Assembly (NCBI RefSeq): GCF_027244095.1
Contig: NC_069661.1
Span: 142,801,501-142,865,500, forward strand
DNA: 64,000 bases
Origin: Hemicordylus capensis
Lineage: Eukaryota > Chordata > Lepidosauria > Squamata > Cordylidae
Direction: 5' to 3'
Shown here: in pieces, positions 54,141 through 64,000 of the stretch
Numbering within the stretch: position 1 is the stretch's first letter
Layout of the letters: each line of letters opens with the position of its first letter
Notes under the pieces: generated by a model
The model's database searches: none
What the model was told of the DNA's origin: nothing
What the model saw: the letters and a program-made list of their open reading frames with translations, nothing else
Made by a program: the position numbers and the translations under genes

Positions 54141-56075
54141 GATTGACAAAATGATTTTAGAAAACTGCAAGAGAAGAAAAACCAATCTAAGTGTTGCATG
54201 GATTGACTACAAGAAAGCCTTCGATTCATTGCCTCTCACATGGATACTAAAATGTTTAGAAACAACTGGTGTCAGCAAAAACATTCAGATATTTATTAAA
54301 AAAAAAAAGCAATGAGCATGTGGAGTACACAGTTAACAATCAATGGCGAGACACTTGGATAGGTTAGTATTAGAAGAGGCATTTTCCAAGGGGACTCACT
54401 ATCCCCTCTGTTGTTTGTAATCGCCATGACTACACTTTCACAAATACTAAACAAAACAGGTCTCAGATACTAAACATCTAAAACATCAAGTCAAATAAAC
54501 CATCTGCTGTACATGGACGATCTGAAGTTGTATGGAAAGTCCCAGTCAGAAATCGAATCACTGCTAAGCACTGTCCGTATATTCAGTAGTGATATAGCAA
54601 TGGAGTTTGGACTAGACAAGTGTGCTGCATTAATAATGAACAGAGGGAAAATAAGAAAAACAGAAGGAATAGAACTGCCCAATGGAAGCAAGATCAAGAA
54701 CCTGGAAGAGAAAGAACCTTACAAATACTTGGGCATTCTCCAGGCTGATATCATCGCACACACTGAAGTTAAAAAAAAAAAGGAAGTGAATACATCAGGA
54801 GAGTTAGAAAAATCTTAAAGTCCAAACTCAATGGCGGGAACACCATACAAGCCATAAACACCTGGGCTATACCTGTTATCAGATACACTGCAGGAATAAT
54901 AGACTGGACCCAGGCAGAGCTAGAGACGCTAGATCGTGAGACCAGGAAAATCATGACCATCAATCATGCTCTGCACCCCCGCAGTGATGTCGATAGGCTA
55001 TACCTCCCTCGCAGCTCAGGTGGAAGAGGAATGCTGCAAGTCCATCAAACAGTAGAGGAGGAGAAAAGAGGCCTTGAAGAATATATCAAGGACAGTGAAG
55101 AAGATGCACTTCAAGTGATCAAGAACGAGAAACTATTCAACACCAATGAAACAAAGCAGGCCTACAAGAAAGAACAAGTCAAGAACCGAGCAGAAAAATG
55201 GAAAAAGAAGCTCCTCCATGGTCAATATTTGCACAATATAAGTGGAAAATCAAACATCACCAAGACCTGGCAATGGCTTAAGAATGGTTACTTGAAGAAA
55301 GAAACAGAGGGTTTAATACTGGCTGCACAAGAACAGGCACTAAGAACAAATGCAATAAGAGCAAAAGTCGAAAAATCCACCACAAACAGCAAGTGCTGCC
55401 TTTGTAAAGAAGCAGATGAAACCGTGGACCACCTAATCAGCTGTTGTAAAAAGATTGCACAGACTGACTACAAACAAAGGCATGACAAAGTAGCAGGGAT
55501 GATACACTGGAACATCTGCAAAAAATACAAGCTACCTGTAGCCAAAAATTGGTGGGACCATAAAATTGAAAAAGTGGTAGAAAATGAAGATGTAAAAATA
55601 TTATGGGACTTCTGACTACAAACTGACAAACATCTGCCACACAATACACCAGATATCACTGTAGTTGAGAAGAAAGAAAAACAAGTTAAAATAATCGACA
55701 TAGCAATACCAGGGGATAGCACAGTAGAAGAAGAAATAGAAAAAAATCACAAAATACAAAGCTCTACAAATTGAAATTGAAAGGCTGTGGCAGAAAAAGA
55801 CCAAAATAATCCCAGTGGTAATTGGCGCCCTAGGTACAGTTCCAAAAGACCTTGAAGAGCACCTCAACACCATAGGGGCCACAGAAATCACCATCAGCCA
55901 ATTACAAAAAGCAGCTTTACTGGGAACAGCCTATATTCTGCGACGATATCTATAACAATTGACAATAAAATTCTGGCATCCCAGGTCCTTGGGAAGGACT
56001 CGATGTCTGGATAAAACAAACCAGTCAATAACACCGGTCTGACTGTGTAAACAAGAAATAATAAAAATTAAAATT
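54141..56075 (+). mobile_element. R4/Dong-type LINE, 5'-truncated, with restriction-like endonuclease
   Basis: Palm block VAWIDYKKAFDSLPLTWILK at 54197-54260. YMDD box in LLYMDDLKLYGKSQSEI near 54505-54555. ALIMNRGK and YKYLGILQ blocks follow at 54630-54745. A 220-codon frame at 54953-55615 carries INHALHPRSDVDRLYLPRSS, then a CCHC-like knuckle CCLCKEADETVDHLISCC at 55396-55449, then WWDHKIEKV. After a stop, PDITVVEKKEKQVKIIDIAI (55649-55708) is the catalytic PD..E/D-type endonuclease site of R4-clade LINEs. The 3' end is followed by an A/T-rich tail. Several stops and frame changes show it is inactive. Confidence 0.85.
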
Positions 56076-56209
56076 AATTAATGCTTTCACCAAGATTAAA
56101 TGTAATTTAGATCATTTGGGTCATGCATCGTATCCTTGCCCTCTTCTATATATTTTTAGAAGCATTCCCATCTGGCGTAATACAATGTACTTAGGTTTTG
56201 ATGGGTATC

Positions 56210-56241
56210 ATTTTTCAGTAGTAAAGAAACTACTGAAAAAT
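56210..56241. repeat. perfect 12-bp-arm hairpin
   Basis: ATTTTTCAGTAG and CTACTGAAAAAT enclose an 8-nt loop. It lies 22 nt before the larger hairpin at 56263. Confidence 0.9.
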
Positions 56242-56262
56242 CAAAAGGACACATGTTGATTA

Positions 56263-56336
56263 GAACATGGTTCAACAAAATATATCTACAATGGTTATCC
56301 ATAACAATTGTAGATATATTTTGTTGAACCATGTTC
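56263..56336. repeat. perfect 30-bp-arm hairpin, 14-nt loop
   Basis: The arm starting GAACATGGTTCAACAAAATA pairs without mismatch with the arm ending TATTTTGTTGAACCATGTTC, 30 of 30 bases. Confidence 0.95.
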
Positions 56337-56974
56337 AAATCAAAATGTGCAATTTTTCTTTCATTGTTAGGTGGTGACAAATTTCTCTGATATAGTTAGA
56401 AGGCTAAAGAGTACCTTGTTTGAAGTGGTGGAGTGAGTCTGTAATGGTAACTCTAATAAATAATTCATTGGGTTTAAGTCCAGGTCTATGTTTAGTATTG
56501 CTTTAATATGTTTATGTACACATAGCCAAGATTTATATATAAATGGACAAGACCATCATTGGTGATAGAAGGAGCCTTTTTTCCAACACAACTGTGACGT
56601 ATCTGGATTTGTTGCTGCTCAGTTTGAAGGGGTAAGGTGCCATCTGGATAATATTTTATCATTTTCCTCTGATATTTAAAGAAGAAAGCATTGAATAGGA
56701 CTTCCAGATAATTTTCCATTGATTATCAGTGATTTCTTGAGCCTAGGTCTTGTGCCTATCTCTCTTTATATGACAAGGTGCAATACCACTTATTATTTAA
56801 TAATACATCATATATTTGAGATAGTTGGCCTTTATTATATGAGGTAATGTCCATTATTATTTTTTCAAAAAAAGTTTTAGGATGAGTACATTTTTTCAGT
56901 ACGAGTGCTATCAATATAGTCATACCAAGGGAGATATGTATCTTTTTCTATTACTTTTCAGTAGGCTTATGAGA

Positions 56975-58690
56975 TCACCCAGCATTCTGTGTGTGTGCCC
57001 GTGTGTCCGTGTGTCCCCTGCATCAACTTTGCAATGCCTGGACCAATATGAACCAAATCGGGTACAGTTGTAGGGACACCTCAACAGCATAGTTTGTGTT
57101 GATGTCATCCACCCCAATCCAAGATGGCGGATATGTAAACTTTGAAGGCGCAGGTGGACGAACTTGTGAACCGCTTAATCGATTTGAACCAAATTTGCTA
57201 CAGCTGTTGGGACACATAGGGATGCCCAAATGGCATGGTGTGTGATGAAGTGATCCAGTTCAATTCAAGATGGCAGCCATGTGAACATCTGCGCCACAAG
57301 CAGGCTAATTTGTGGACTCTCTAACCCATTTGAACCAAATTGAATACATTTGCAGTGAGTGAAACATAGGGACATCTCAATGGCATAGTTTGTGATGATG
57401 TCATCCATCCTGATTCAAGATGACGGACATATAAACTTTGGAGGCGTAAGTGGGCTAACTTGTGAACTGCTTAACTGATTTAAAAAAGATTTGCTACAGC
57501 TGTAGGGACATATAGGGATGCCCAAATGGCATGATTTGTGAAGATGTCATCCACTCCAATTAAAGATGGCAGCCACATGAACATCTGAGGCGCAAGTGGG
57601 CTAATTTGTGGACTGTCTGACCCATTTGAGCCAAATTGCGTACAGTTGCAGTGACTGACTCACAGGGACACCTCAGTGGCATAGTTTGTGATGATGTCAT
57701 CCACCCCGATCCGAGATGGTGGATGCGTAAACTTTGGAGGTGCAAGTGGGCTAACCAATTTGAACCAAATTTGCTACAGCTGTAGGGACACATAGGGATG
57801 CCCAAATGGCGTGGTGTGTGATGATGTCATCCACTCCAATTCAAGATGGTGGCCATGTGAACATCCAAGGTGCAAGTGGGCTTATTTGTGGACTGTCTAA
57901 CCGATTTAAACCAAATTGCAGTCAGTGACATACAGGAACACCTCAATGGCATAGTATGTGATGATGTCATCCACCCCAATCCAAGGTGGCAGACACATAC
58001 ACTTTGGAGGCCCAAGTGGGCTAACTTGTGAACTGCTTAACCAATTTGAACCAAATTTCCTGAGAGCAAGTGGGCTAACTTGTGAACCTTTTAACCCATT
58101 TGGACCAAATTTGCTACTGCTGTAGGGACACATAGGGACACCTCAACGGCCTAGATTGTGACAGTGTTATCTAACCCAATTCAAGATTGCAGACATGTAA
58201 ACCTTTGAAGCTTAAGTGTACTTGTTGATAATCTAACTGATTTGAACCAAATTTGCTTCAGCTGTAGGGACACATAGGGATGCCAAAATGGCCTAGTTTG
58301 TGATGATGTTATTCACCTCAGTTCAAGATGGCAGACATATGAACGTTTGAGGCACAAGTGGGCTAAATTGTGGACTGTTTAACCGATTTGAACCAAATTA
58401 GGTACAGTTGTAGTGAGTAGCCCACAGGGACACCTTAATGGCATAGTTTGTAATGCTGTCATCCACCCCGATCCAAGATGGCAGATGTGTACTTTTGAGG
58501 CACAATTGCACTGTCTAATCGATCTCTGCCAAATTTGGTACAGTTGCAGTGAGTGAGAAACAGGGACACCTCAATGGTGTAGTTTGTAATGATGTTTTGA
58601 GACACAAGAGATCTAACTTGTAGACCTTGATTTGAACCAAATTTAGTCCAGTTGTAGTGAAAGTAGGCAGATTAGTTCTTACTACAACAA
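56975..58690 (+). repeat. interspersed element made of ~12 tandem ~145-bp units
   Basis: It begins with a degenerate (GTGT)n/GTGTCC tract. About a dozen units follow, each anchored by GATTTGAACCAAATTTG at roughly 57050, 57186, 57332, 57481, 57628, 57762, 57908, 58048, 58102 (a short one), 58244, 58390, 58531 and 58634. Spacing is mostly 134-149 bp. Two unit types alternate: one with CATCCACCCCAATCCAAGAT and GTAAACTTTGGAGGC, the other with CACTCCAATTCAAGATGG and ATGTGAACATC. This gives a dimer of about 290 bp. It ends with GTAGGCAGATTAGTTCTTAC. L1 sequence flanks both sides. The frames are non-coding. Confidence 0.85.
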
Positions 58691-59400
58691 CTTGTTATAC
58701 TCAAGACTGCTTGATTTGAGTTGGTCAGGTATAAAGTGATGTCATCTGCATACAGGCTGATCTTATGCTCTATTTCCTTAATTTGAAGTCCTTTAATTTG
58801 CACCGATGGTCTTATTGTGTTTGCCAGAGGTTCAATGAAAAGGGAAAATAGTAGTGGGGATCATGGGCAGTCTTTTCTAGTATGCTTCTGAATTTTGAAG
58901 TCTTCTGAATAAAGACCATTCACCAATACCTTGGCTGCAGGTATATAAAGACTTTATTTTTTTAAAAAAAAATTGGTCCGAATTCAAGCTTGTACAGTAG
59001 GTGTTGTAGGTATTTAGGTTCTAGCTTGTCAAAAGCCTTTTCAGCATCCAAAGCCAAGATAGTGAGAGGATTTTTGTTCTTTTTAGCATAATGTATAATA
59101 TTAAGGGTTCTTCTTGTGTTATCTGCTAGATTTCTTTTAAGGATAAAACCAGATTGGTTAGGATGTACAAAGTACAAAGTTCTTTATTTGCTACCCAAGG
59201 TCAGCATAACAGGTTAGGATGTATATAATGACCAATGAAGTTGTTCAGTCTTTTAGCTAATACTGTTGTGAATAGTTTGGCATCTTGATTTATATTGGTC
59301 TATAAGGTCCAGGATTTGTAAGGTCCTTGTCTGTCTCTGGGACTTCTACTGAAAACATCTCAGGACTGGGAAAGACTATGCCTGAAGTTTGACCATTTCT
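58691..59400 (-). mobile_element. L1 LINE, ORF2 reverse transcriptase part
   Basis: The minus strand encodes PNQSGFILKRNLADNTRRTL and NPLTILALDAEKAFDKLEPK at 59020-59165. After a frame change it gives LFSLFIEPLANTIRP near 58800-58850 and SLYADDITLYLTNS near 58745-58785. These are standard L1 ORF2 blocks. It is truncated upstream near 59400 and disrupted by a frame change, by a 44-nt insertion at 59168 and by the tandem array. Confidence 0.8.
59156..59223 (-). mobile_element. 44-nt insert flanked by 12-bp direct repeats
   Basis: GGTTAGGATGTA at 59156-59167 and 59212-59223 encloses 44 nt, which on the minus strand ends AAATAAAGAACTTTGTACTT. A target-site duplication of this length plus an AATAAA near the 3' end suggests a very short, heavily 5'-truncated retroposed transcript end. 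Confidence 0.6.
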
Positions 59401-61239
59401 TCCTGATTGCTTGCTTAGTACAAAAATATTTCACTTCTGGCTACCAGTGCCATATTTTAGTTAGATGTTGTATGCATATGGAAGTTTGCAAATCCACTGA
59501 GAGACATGCTCTCACATACATATAGTGGTCTGTAGGGGGTATTTTCTAAAATAGCCTCAGGATGTTGTTGTGAGAGTCCCTCAGCAGGCTGTAGAACCTA
59601 TATACTACACCTGTGCACAGTGGAAAATGTTGAATCCGATCTGATATAACCAGACCCAACAGAGAAACTGTTGGAAGGGCTAGCATGCCCCCCGCCCCCA
59701 ATTTGTTAGTTGGTCAGATGGGTTTGGAATTCCTGACATTTTTAAAAACATTCTGTGGGTGGTTTTGATGGGTGGTTGCATGCTAGAAATTGGAGGATGG
59801 GGGAGTGGGACAAAACTCTGAAGGGGACCAAAAAGGACAGAGGGTCCCCCATGGTGGTGGTGGTGGGGATTGCCCTGCTCTCCAATCCAGAATGCAGTCC
59901 CTAAAAACCAGACCTGCTGTAGAGTCAGAGAGAATTTCACTCTGGCTGAGCTCCAGAGTTGGGGCTGAATACTGGAAAATGGGGAGCAAGGCAACTCCCT
60001 ATAGGGACCTTCTGACTCCTGGTCCTTTATGGAGAGTTGCCTCACCCCCATCCCCTGGTTTCCAGAACGCCCTTCAACCTCCCCAGCACCTGCAGAGTCA
60101 GAGAGAATTTTCTTAGCTCCAGGGTGGTTTTGAGGGGCTGCATGCAGAGGCACTCTTACCTCTGGGCTTCTGGGCTGAAGTCCAGGGTCACCACACCTCT
60201 GGGGGCCCCCAAATGCTCTTTAGTCTGTCCTGGGTGGTGTGGTTGCTTTGCTGCTCTGCTGGCCCACACTGCATGATGGCTGAGCAGGACTGTAACCTGT
60301 GCCTGGTGGCTGAGTGTGCTTTAGAGACAGAGCGGGGAGTGGGGAAGGGAATATGTGAAGTTGGTGTTGAAACGTTTCTGCTAATATTTGCACAATTATA
60401 TCTGTTTTATATTCTTACATTTTTGTGAGTTCAGTTGCTGTGTGTGCCCTCAAGAACGCACATGTTAAAAATACTGCCTGTGTCATGGTGTGTGTGCGTG
60501 CGTAGGGGGATGATGCTTAACTTGCAGCAGGGGCGGGGTTGGTGGGCTCCAAAGGCATTTAGGTCCAGGCGCTAAAATTTCCTAGGTGAACCTCTGGATG
60601 CAGGCTGGAACCCAGGAGTGAGGCAACCCCCTACAGGGACCCTCTGCAACTGTGGGTCTTTTATGGGGAGTTGCCTTACCCATACTTCTGGAGCCAAAGA
60701 GCTAGCCTCGACATGGCATGAGATTGAAAGATCCCCCCACCCCGCTTTAAATCTCAAGTTGCAGTGGGGATGATGTGATGAGTCTTAAATTTTTTTTCTT
60801 TTTCTTGGTGGCTTTGTGCAAAGCCACCAGCAGGAGGAGCAATCTTTTCTAGCTTGTGCAAACTTAACTATTCCTTGCCATGGCTGACAATTAGTTTTTA
60901 AACTAATTTTAAAAACTCACTGGCGGAGGCTGAAAGAGGAAAGGAAGAACAGAAAGAAATATAAAAAGAAGTATAAGCAAAAGGGGTTTAACATTAATAA
61001 AGAAGGGAGCGAAAAGCAAATAAAAAGGAAATTGCACTGATGCACCATTGCAGCTTTGCACAAGAGCACCTAGGAAGAAACAACAACATGGAGCTGAGAG
61101 GCAAGCAAATAAAAATAAGAATAAAATTGAAGAATTGCACCGTTGTGGAAGAGCACTGGCGAAAGAAAGAAAATTAATTTGAGAAGTTGGAAGGGGCAAT
61201 ATCAACAAATGCCCCCCTTCACTGAATGAACCTTCCACA
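59401..61239. other. no gene; diverged direct repeat and a hAT-like left end
   Basis: GGCAACTCCCTATAGGGACC ... TTTATGGAGAGTTGCCTCA at 59989-60050 recurs in diverged form at 60622-60685. CAGAGGCACTCTTACCTCTG at 60136 equals the left end of the foldback element at 25217. Frames here are short and overlapping. Confidence 0.4.
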
Positions 61240-61486
61240 CCATGCTACTTACACCGCCAAAACAGCGTTGCAAACCTCATAAAATGGAAAAAATACTGCT
61301 ATTTTCCTGCAATGCACATGCAGTGTTGTAGCACTGAAACACAGCAATAAAACCTGAAAGAGGGCATCAGTAATACGGACGTCACTTTGCTGACAATGCA
61401 GGGACTGTCATGTTGGAACACAGGCAGTACTTAGTGGACATGTAGTGAAACTGCTGTGTCGTGCAATCTGGAAAGCACCCTGGATC
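61240..61486 (-). mobile_element. MITE fragment, GGGTGCTTTCCAGATTGC end
   Basis: The right edge GCAATCTGGAAAGCACCC matches the terminal repeat of the MITE at 50083-50405, but the body (ACACAGCAGTTTCACTACAT on the minus strand) differs. The left terminus is not seen. Confidence 0.45.
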
Positions 61487-61579
61487 AAGTATTTGATTCT
61501 TCTCAAGCATTTAAGGGGAACCTTTTTTAAAACCTGAAAAGTGATAACATTAATAGCATGTATGCAAAGAGAAAAGATG

Positions 61580-61765
61580 TATTTATAGGTGCATCCCTCC
61601 GGTGTCTGTCGCTGGTGTCTGTCTTAGGTTTCTTTTTTAGATTGCGAGCCCTTTGTGGACAGGGAGTCTGTCTGTATATCTATCTGTCTATTCATATATA
61701 TATATATATGTAAACTGCTTTGGGTTTTTTTTGTTGAAAAGCGGTATATAAATATTCGTCATATT
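61580..61765 (+). mobile_element. L2-like 3' tail
   Basis: GTCGCTGGTGTCTGTCTTAG, AGATTGCGAGCCCTTTGTGG, an (AT)n tract, GTAAACTGCTTTGGG and AAAGCGGTATATAAATATTC. Confidence 0.7.
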
Positions 61766-62124
61766 CATCATGTATTTGTAGGAAGTGATTGTGGCTAAAT
61801 TGGGCACCTGTTGAATTTCTGACTAGGCATTCACTATATAGGCACTGTGTCTTGTAGAGATGAAGCAGGCAGAAATTCAACAGGGAAGCTGTACCTGTTG
61901 AATTTCTGCCTAGATGCATCCCTACCCAGCCCAATGTCCAGCTTAAAGGCCAAGACAAGGTGTGGATCACAGAGCCTAATTTCTAAAACAGCATAATATA
62001 CAAGACCAAATAAAATCTTTACAGTTTAAATGACATAGAAGTTAAGTTGGGTGCCATAACTTGCAATTTCCATATTTTTTAGAACATGAGAGAACTGAAA
62101 GCATCTTAACTCTCATCTGAAACA

Positions 62125-62395
62125 GAAGGCTTTTAGTTATGGAATTTATGGAACTCTCTGCCACAGGTTGTGGTGATGGGCACCAGCTTGGATGGCTTTA
62201 AAAGAGGTTTAGACAAAGCCATGGTCTACCAATGGCTGCTAGTCTGGTGGCTATAGCTCACATCCAGCCTCAAAGGCAAGATACCACTAACTACCAGTTG
62301 CAGGGGAGCAATGGCAATAGAGGGGGCAAGCCCTCACCCTCTGCCTGTGAGCTTCTTGAAGGCATCTGATGCTGTGAATCAGGATGCTGGGCGGC
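62125..62395 (+). mobile_element. CR1 3' end
   Basis: TGGAACTCTCTGCCACAGGT, then CTTGGATGGCTTTAAAAGAG, CTACCAGTTGCAGGGGAGCA, CTGCCTGTGAGCTTC and ATCAGGATGCTGGGC. The terminal GGACTAGATGGGCC block is missing. Confidence 0.75.
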
Positions 62396-63407
62396 ACTTT
62401 GATTAAAAGGCTATGCAATTGCATGAGTTATAATAACATTGGAATAAAAATAAATCTGTATGTTTCAATAAAATTGATACAAAATGATCATGAAAATAGT
62501 CTCTACATCCAACTTAAAAGATTGGAGCCAATAGTTCATATTGAAAATATATTGCTGGTGAAGCGGGAGAAGTACAAGTGAATATCCCAGAGGTAAAATC
62601 TCATGTAGTGATTTCTAATGAGTCCTAGATTCTCGCCAAACTTTTGAGTCTTCTTCAGTGGCACTTTACATTTCCAGAATGGCTGGGCTTAGAGTTCTGA
62701 AATTCAGCCTCCCATTTGCAACCACCACGGGGAAACCTGCCAGTGCTGCTTTTGCAACCATTGCTTCAGAACAGTGTCAGGGCTGCCTTAGGAGTCTGAA
62801 GCAGCCCTGCAGGGTGTTTGTGTTTGTGTGTGTGCGCGCATGCACACACAGTATTATGACCCTGTAACACTGTGCATCTTGTTGCCCATTAAACATATAG
62901 TAATAACGAAAGGAAAGTCAATTTGCTTGCTCAGTTGAAAAAAATCTTGTTTTCTAGCAGTCTGGTGTTGGTGGGAAAGCTTACCTGATGGCAAATCTGA
63001 ATGTGTTAGTAGGGTGGGAAGAGGGAGCTTAGCCCATTCTTGACAACTGGTTCCCTCCACAACTCCCCACTACCAGCTGATACCCCCCCCGCCAGTCTGG
63101 GTTCCAGAGCTGGGGGTAAACTGGCAGGCATGGGAAGGCTTAAAGACCCTTTTCCTGTCCAAATCTTTCCAGCTGCAGCTCATGTCCACTCAGTTCCAAT
63201 TTACACAGGTGAACCAGAGGCCAGGCTATAAAGAAACAAGGTTGTAGCACGATGCATCATTCCCTCCTGAGTCAGGTCAGGCAGCAAAATCTCCCAAATG
63301 TAGCTCTCAGGGGCAAAGGTATAATTGAGCAGATGGGTTCAAAGGACATGGGCCCCACAAGCTCCTGAGGGCCCCAGCTCCACCACTCCCTATATTCTTC
63401 ATTATTC
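62396..63407. other. no supported gene; (TG)n/(CA)n at 62816-62850
   Basis: GTGTTTGTGTTTGTGTGTGT, then a GCGCGCATGCACACACA stretch. Otherwise unremarkable. Confidence 0.4.
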
Positions 63408-63408
63408 A

Positions 63409-63469
63409 GAGGCGCCACCAGGAGAGAGGTGAACACGGGGCCCCTCTCCCCTAGCTACACCCCTGGTGA
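63409..63469. mobile_element. very short hAT-like remnant
   Basis: CAGAGGCGCCACCAGGAG on the left and CTAGCTACACCCCTG on the right are hAT-like inverted ends only 61 bp apart, so the interior has been lost. Confidence 0.45.
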
Positions 63470-63714
63470 CTCTAGTTTGGATTCCACAGCCATCTGAGGC
63501 AGAACTGGCCTGTACAGGAATGAGGGCTTTTCTGATGGTGGTTTCTCTTCCCCTGGCGTTCCCTCCGTGCCCGATCCTTTCCATTGGTGCTTTTGTGTAG
63601 ATGGCCATGGAAATCATTTCTTGTCCGCCAGGCCTTTGAGGGATAGTTTCCTGAAAGCTGGCAAGTAGTTTCAAATACTACCTCTTATTTTTATGAGATA
63701 TTTTCCTGTAATCT

Positions 63715-63785
63715 TTTGTTCTACAGTACTGTGAGCCACTTTGAGGCTACTGGTTGGCATAAAAATAGGATAGATATGTAATAAA
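63715..63785 (+). mobile_element. L2- or MIR-like tail
   Basis: CTGTGAGCCACTTTGAGGC, then AAAAATAGGATAGATATGTA and ATAAACAAAC fit the conserved L2/MIR-type tail. The upstream part is not recognisable. Confidence 0.45.
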
Positions 63786-64000
63786 CAAACCACCATCACT
63801 TCTCCCCCAAAGCAGAAAAGCGCATCAGAAAATAAAGTCTCAGGTTAAGGTTTAATTGGATTTATTTGTGGAAAACCATTCTTGCTTTCCCTTAAATTAT
63901 CATTATGATAGAAATCTTGATATGTATACATGATTGTCAAGGCAGAGAATAATTTGCAACATAGCCCCATTAACAATTTGCAGCATTGCAAACTCCTTAC
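63786..64000. other. no recognised feature
   Basis: AT-rich sequence to the window edge. Confidence 0.5.

Larger units (their letters stand above)
56100..56974 (-). mobile_element. L1 LINE, ORF2 C-terminal part
   Basis: The minus strand has a GDLISLLKSNRKRYIS block near 56930-56975, and near 56560-56640 a WHLTPSN / PDTSQLCWKKGSFYH block in which KGSFYH and the following WSCP fit the L1 ORF2 C-terminal cysteine region (CW.C...GSF.H.WW.C). It is the continuation of the L1 at 58691-59400, separated from it by the tandem array. Two hairpins lie near its 3' end. Confidence 0.6.

Noticed and set aside
56975-58690. CRISPR-like array
   Set aside because: Units are ~145 bp, degenerate and contiguous without unique spacers, in a vertebrate genome.
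1-64000. LTR retrotransposon or other virus-like copy
   Set aside because: No long terminal repeat pair and no retroviral-type protein block was recognised. All reverse-transcriptase blocks seen belong to LINE families.

Overview
The window looks like a stretch of a squamate reptile (lizard or snake) genome. The evidence is the repeat mix: tRNA-headed SINEs with a BovB-like tail (Sauria-SINE type), abundant 5S-rRNA-derived SINEs, CR1 and L2-like LINEs, an R4/Dong LINE with a restriction-like endonuclease, an L1, a Helitron with vertebrate-type termini and many hAT-like fragments. It is mostly intergenic or intronic. Nearly all open frames are chance frames or pieces of LINEs. No LTR element or other virus-like copy was recognised.

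The one well-supported host gene lies on the minus strand at 23560-18792. Seven coding exons with consensus GT-AG borders and mutually compatible phases give a 341-residue acidic, Ser/Pro-rich, coiled-coil protein that I cannot assign to a named family. A second candidate is a single coiled-coil terminal exon on the plus strand at 10145-10420.

Layout. 1-5.5 kb: SINEs, hAT-like ends, a GC-rich foldback and a near-perfect 101-bp snap-back. 5.5-9 kb: an L2-like LINE (minus) split by a SINE and by a second LINE copy. 9.6-14.7 kb: SINE, candidate exon, 5S-like sequence, old DNA-transposon pieces. 15.0-16.1 kb: a complete-ended non-autonomous Helitron with a GC-rich palindromic interior. 18.8-23.6 kb: the seven-exon gene. 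23.8-29.2 kb: three inverted-repeat structures, two of them with hAT-like ends. 29.3-31.5 kb: CR1 carrying a hAT element with a perfect 8-bp target duplication and a MIR-like SINE. 33.6-36.6 kb: CR1 pieces, a LINE reverse-transcriptase fragment, a SINE and a U2 snRNA fragment. 38-43 kb: two head-to-head L2-like LINEs. 44-51.5 kb: two Sauria-type SINEs, another LINE, a MITE and hairpins. 54-56 kb: R4/Dong LINE beside an ATT array. 56.1-59.4 kb: an L1 containing a 1.7-kb array of about 145-bp units. 59.4-64 kb: old repeat fragments.

The most notable theme is the density of long inverted repeats. Some are transposon structures and some look like recent template-switch products. Repeat family names rest on recognition by eye, not on a database search.
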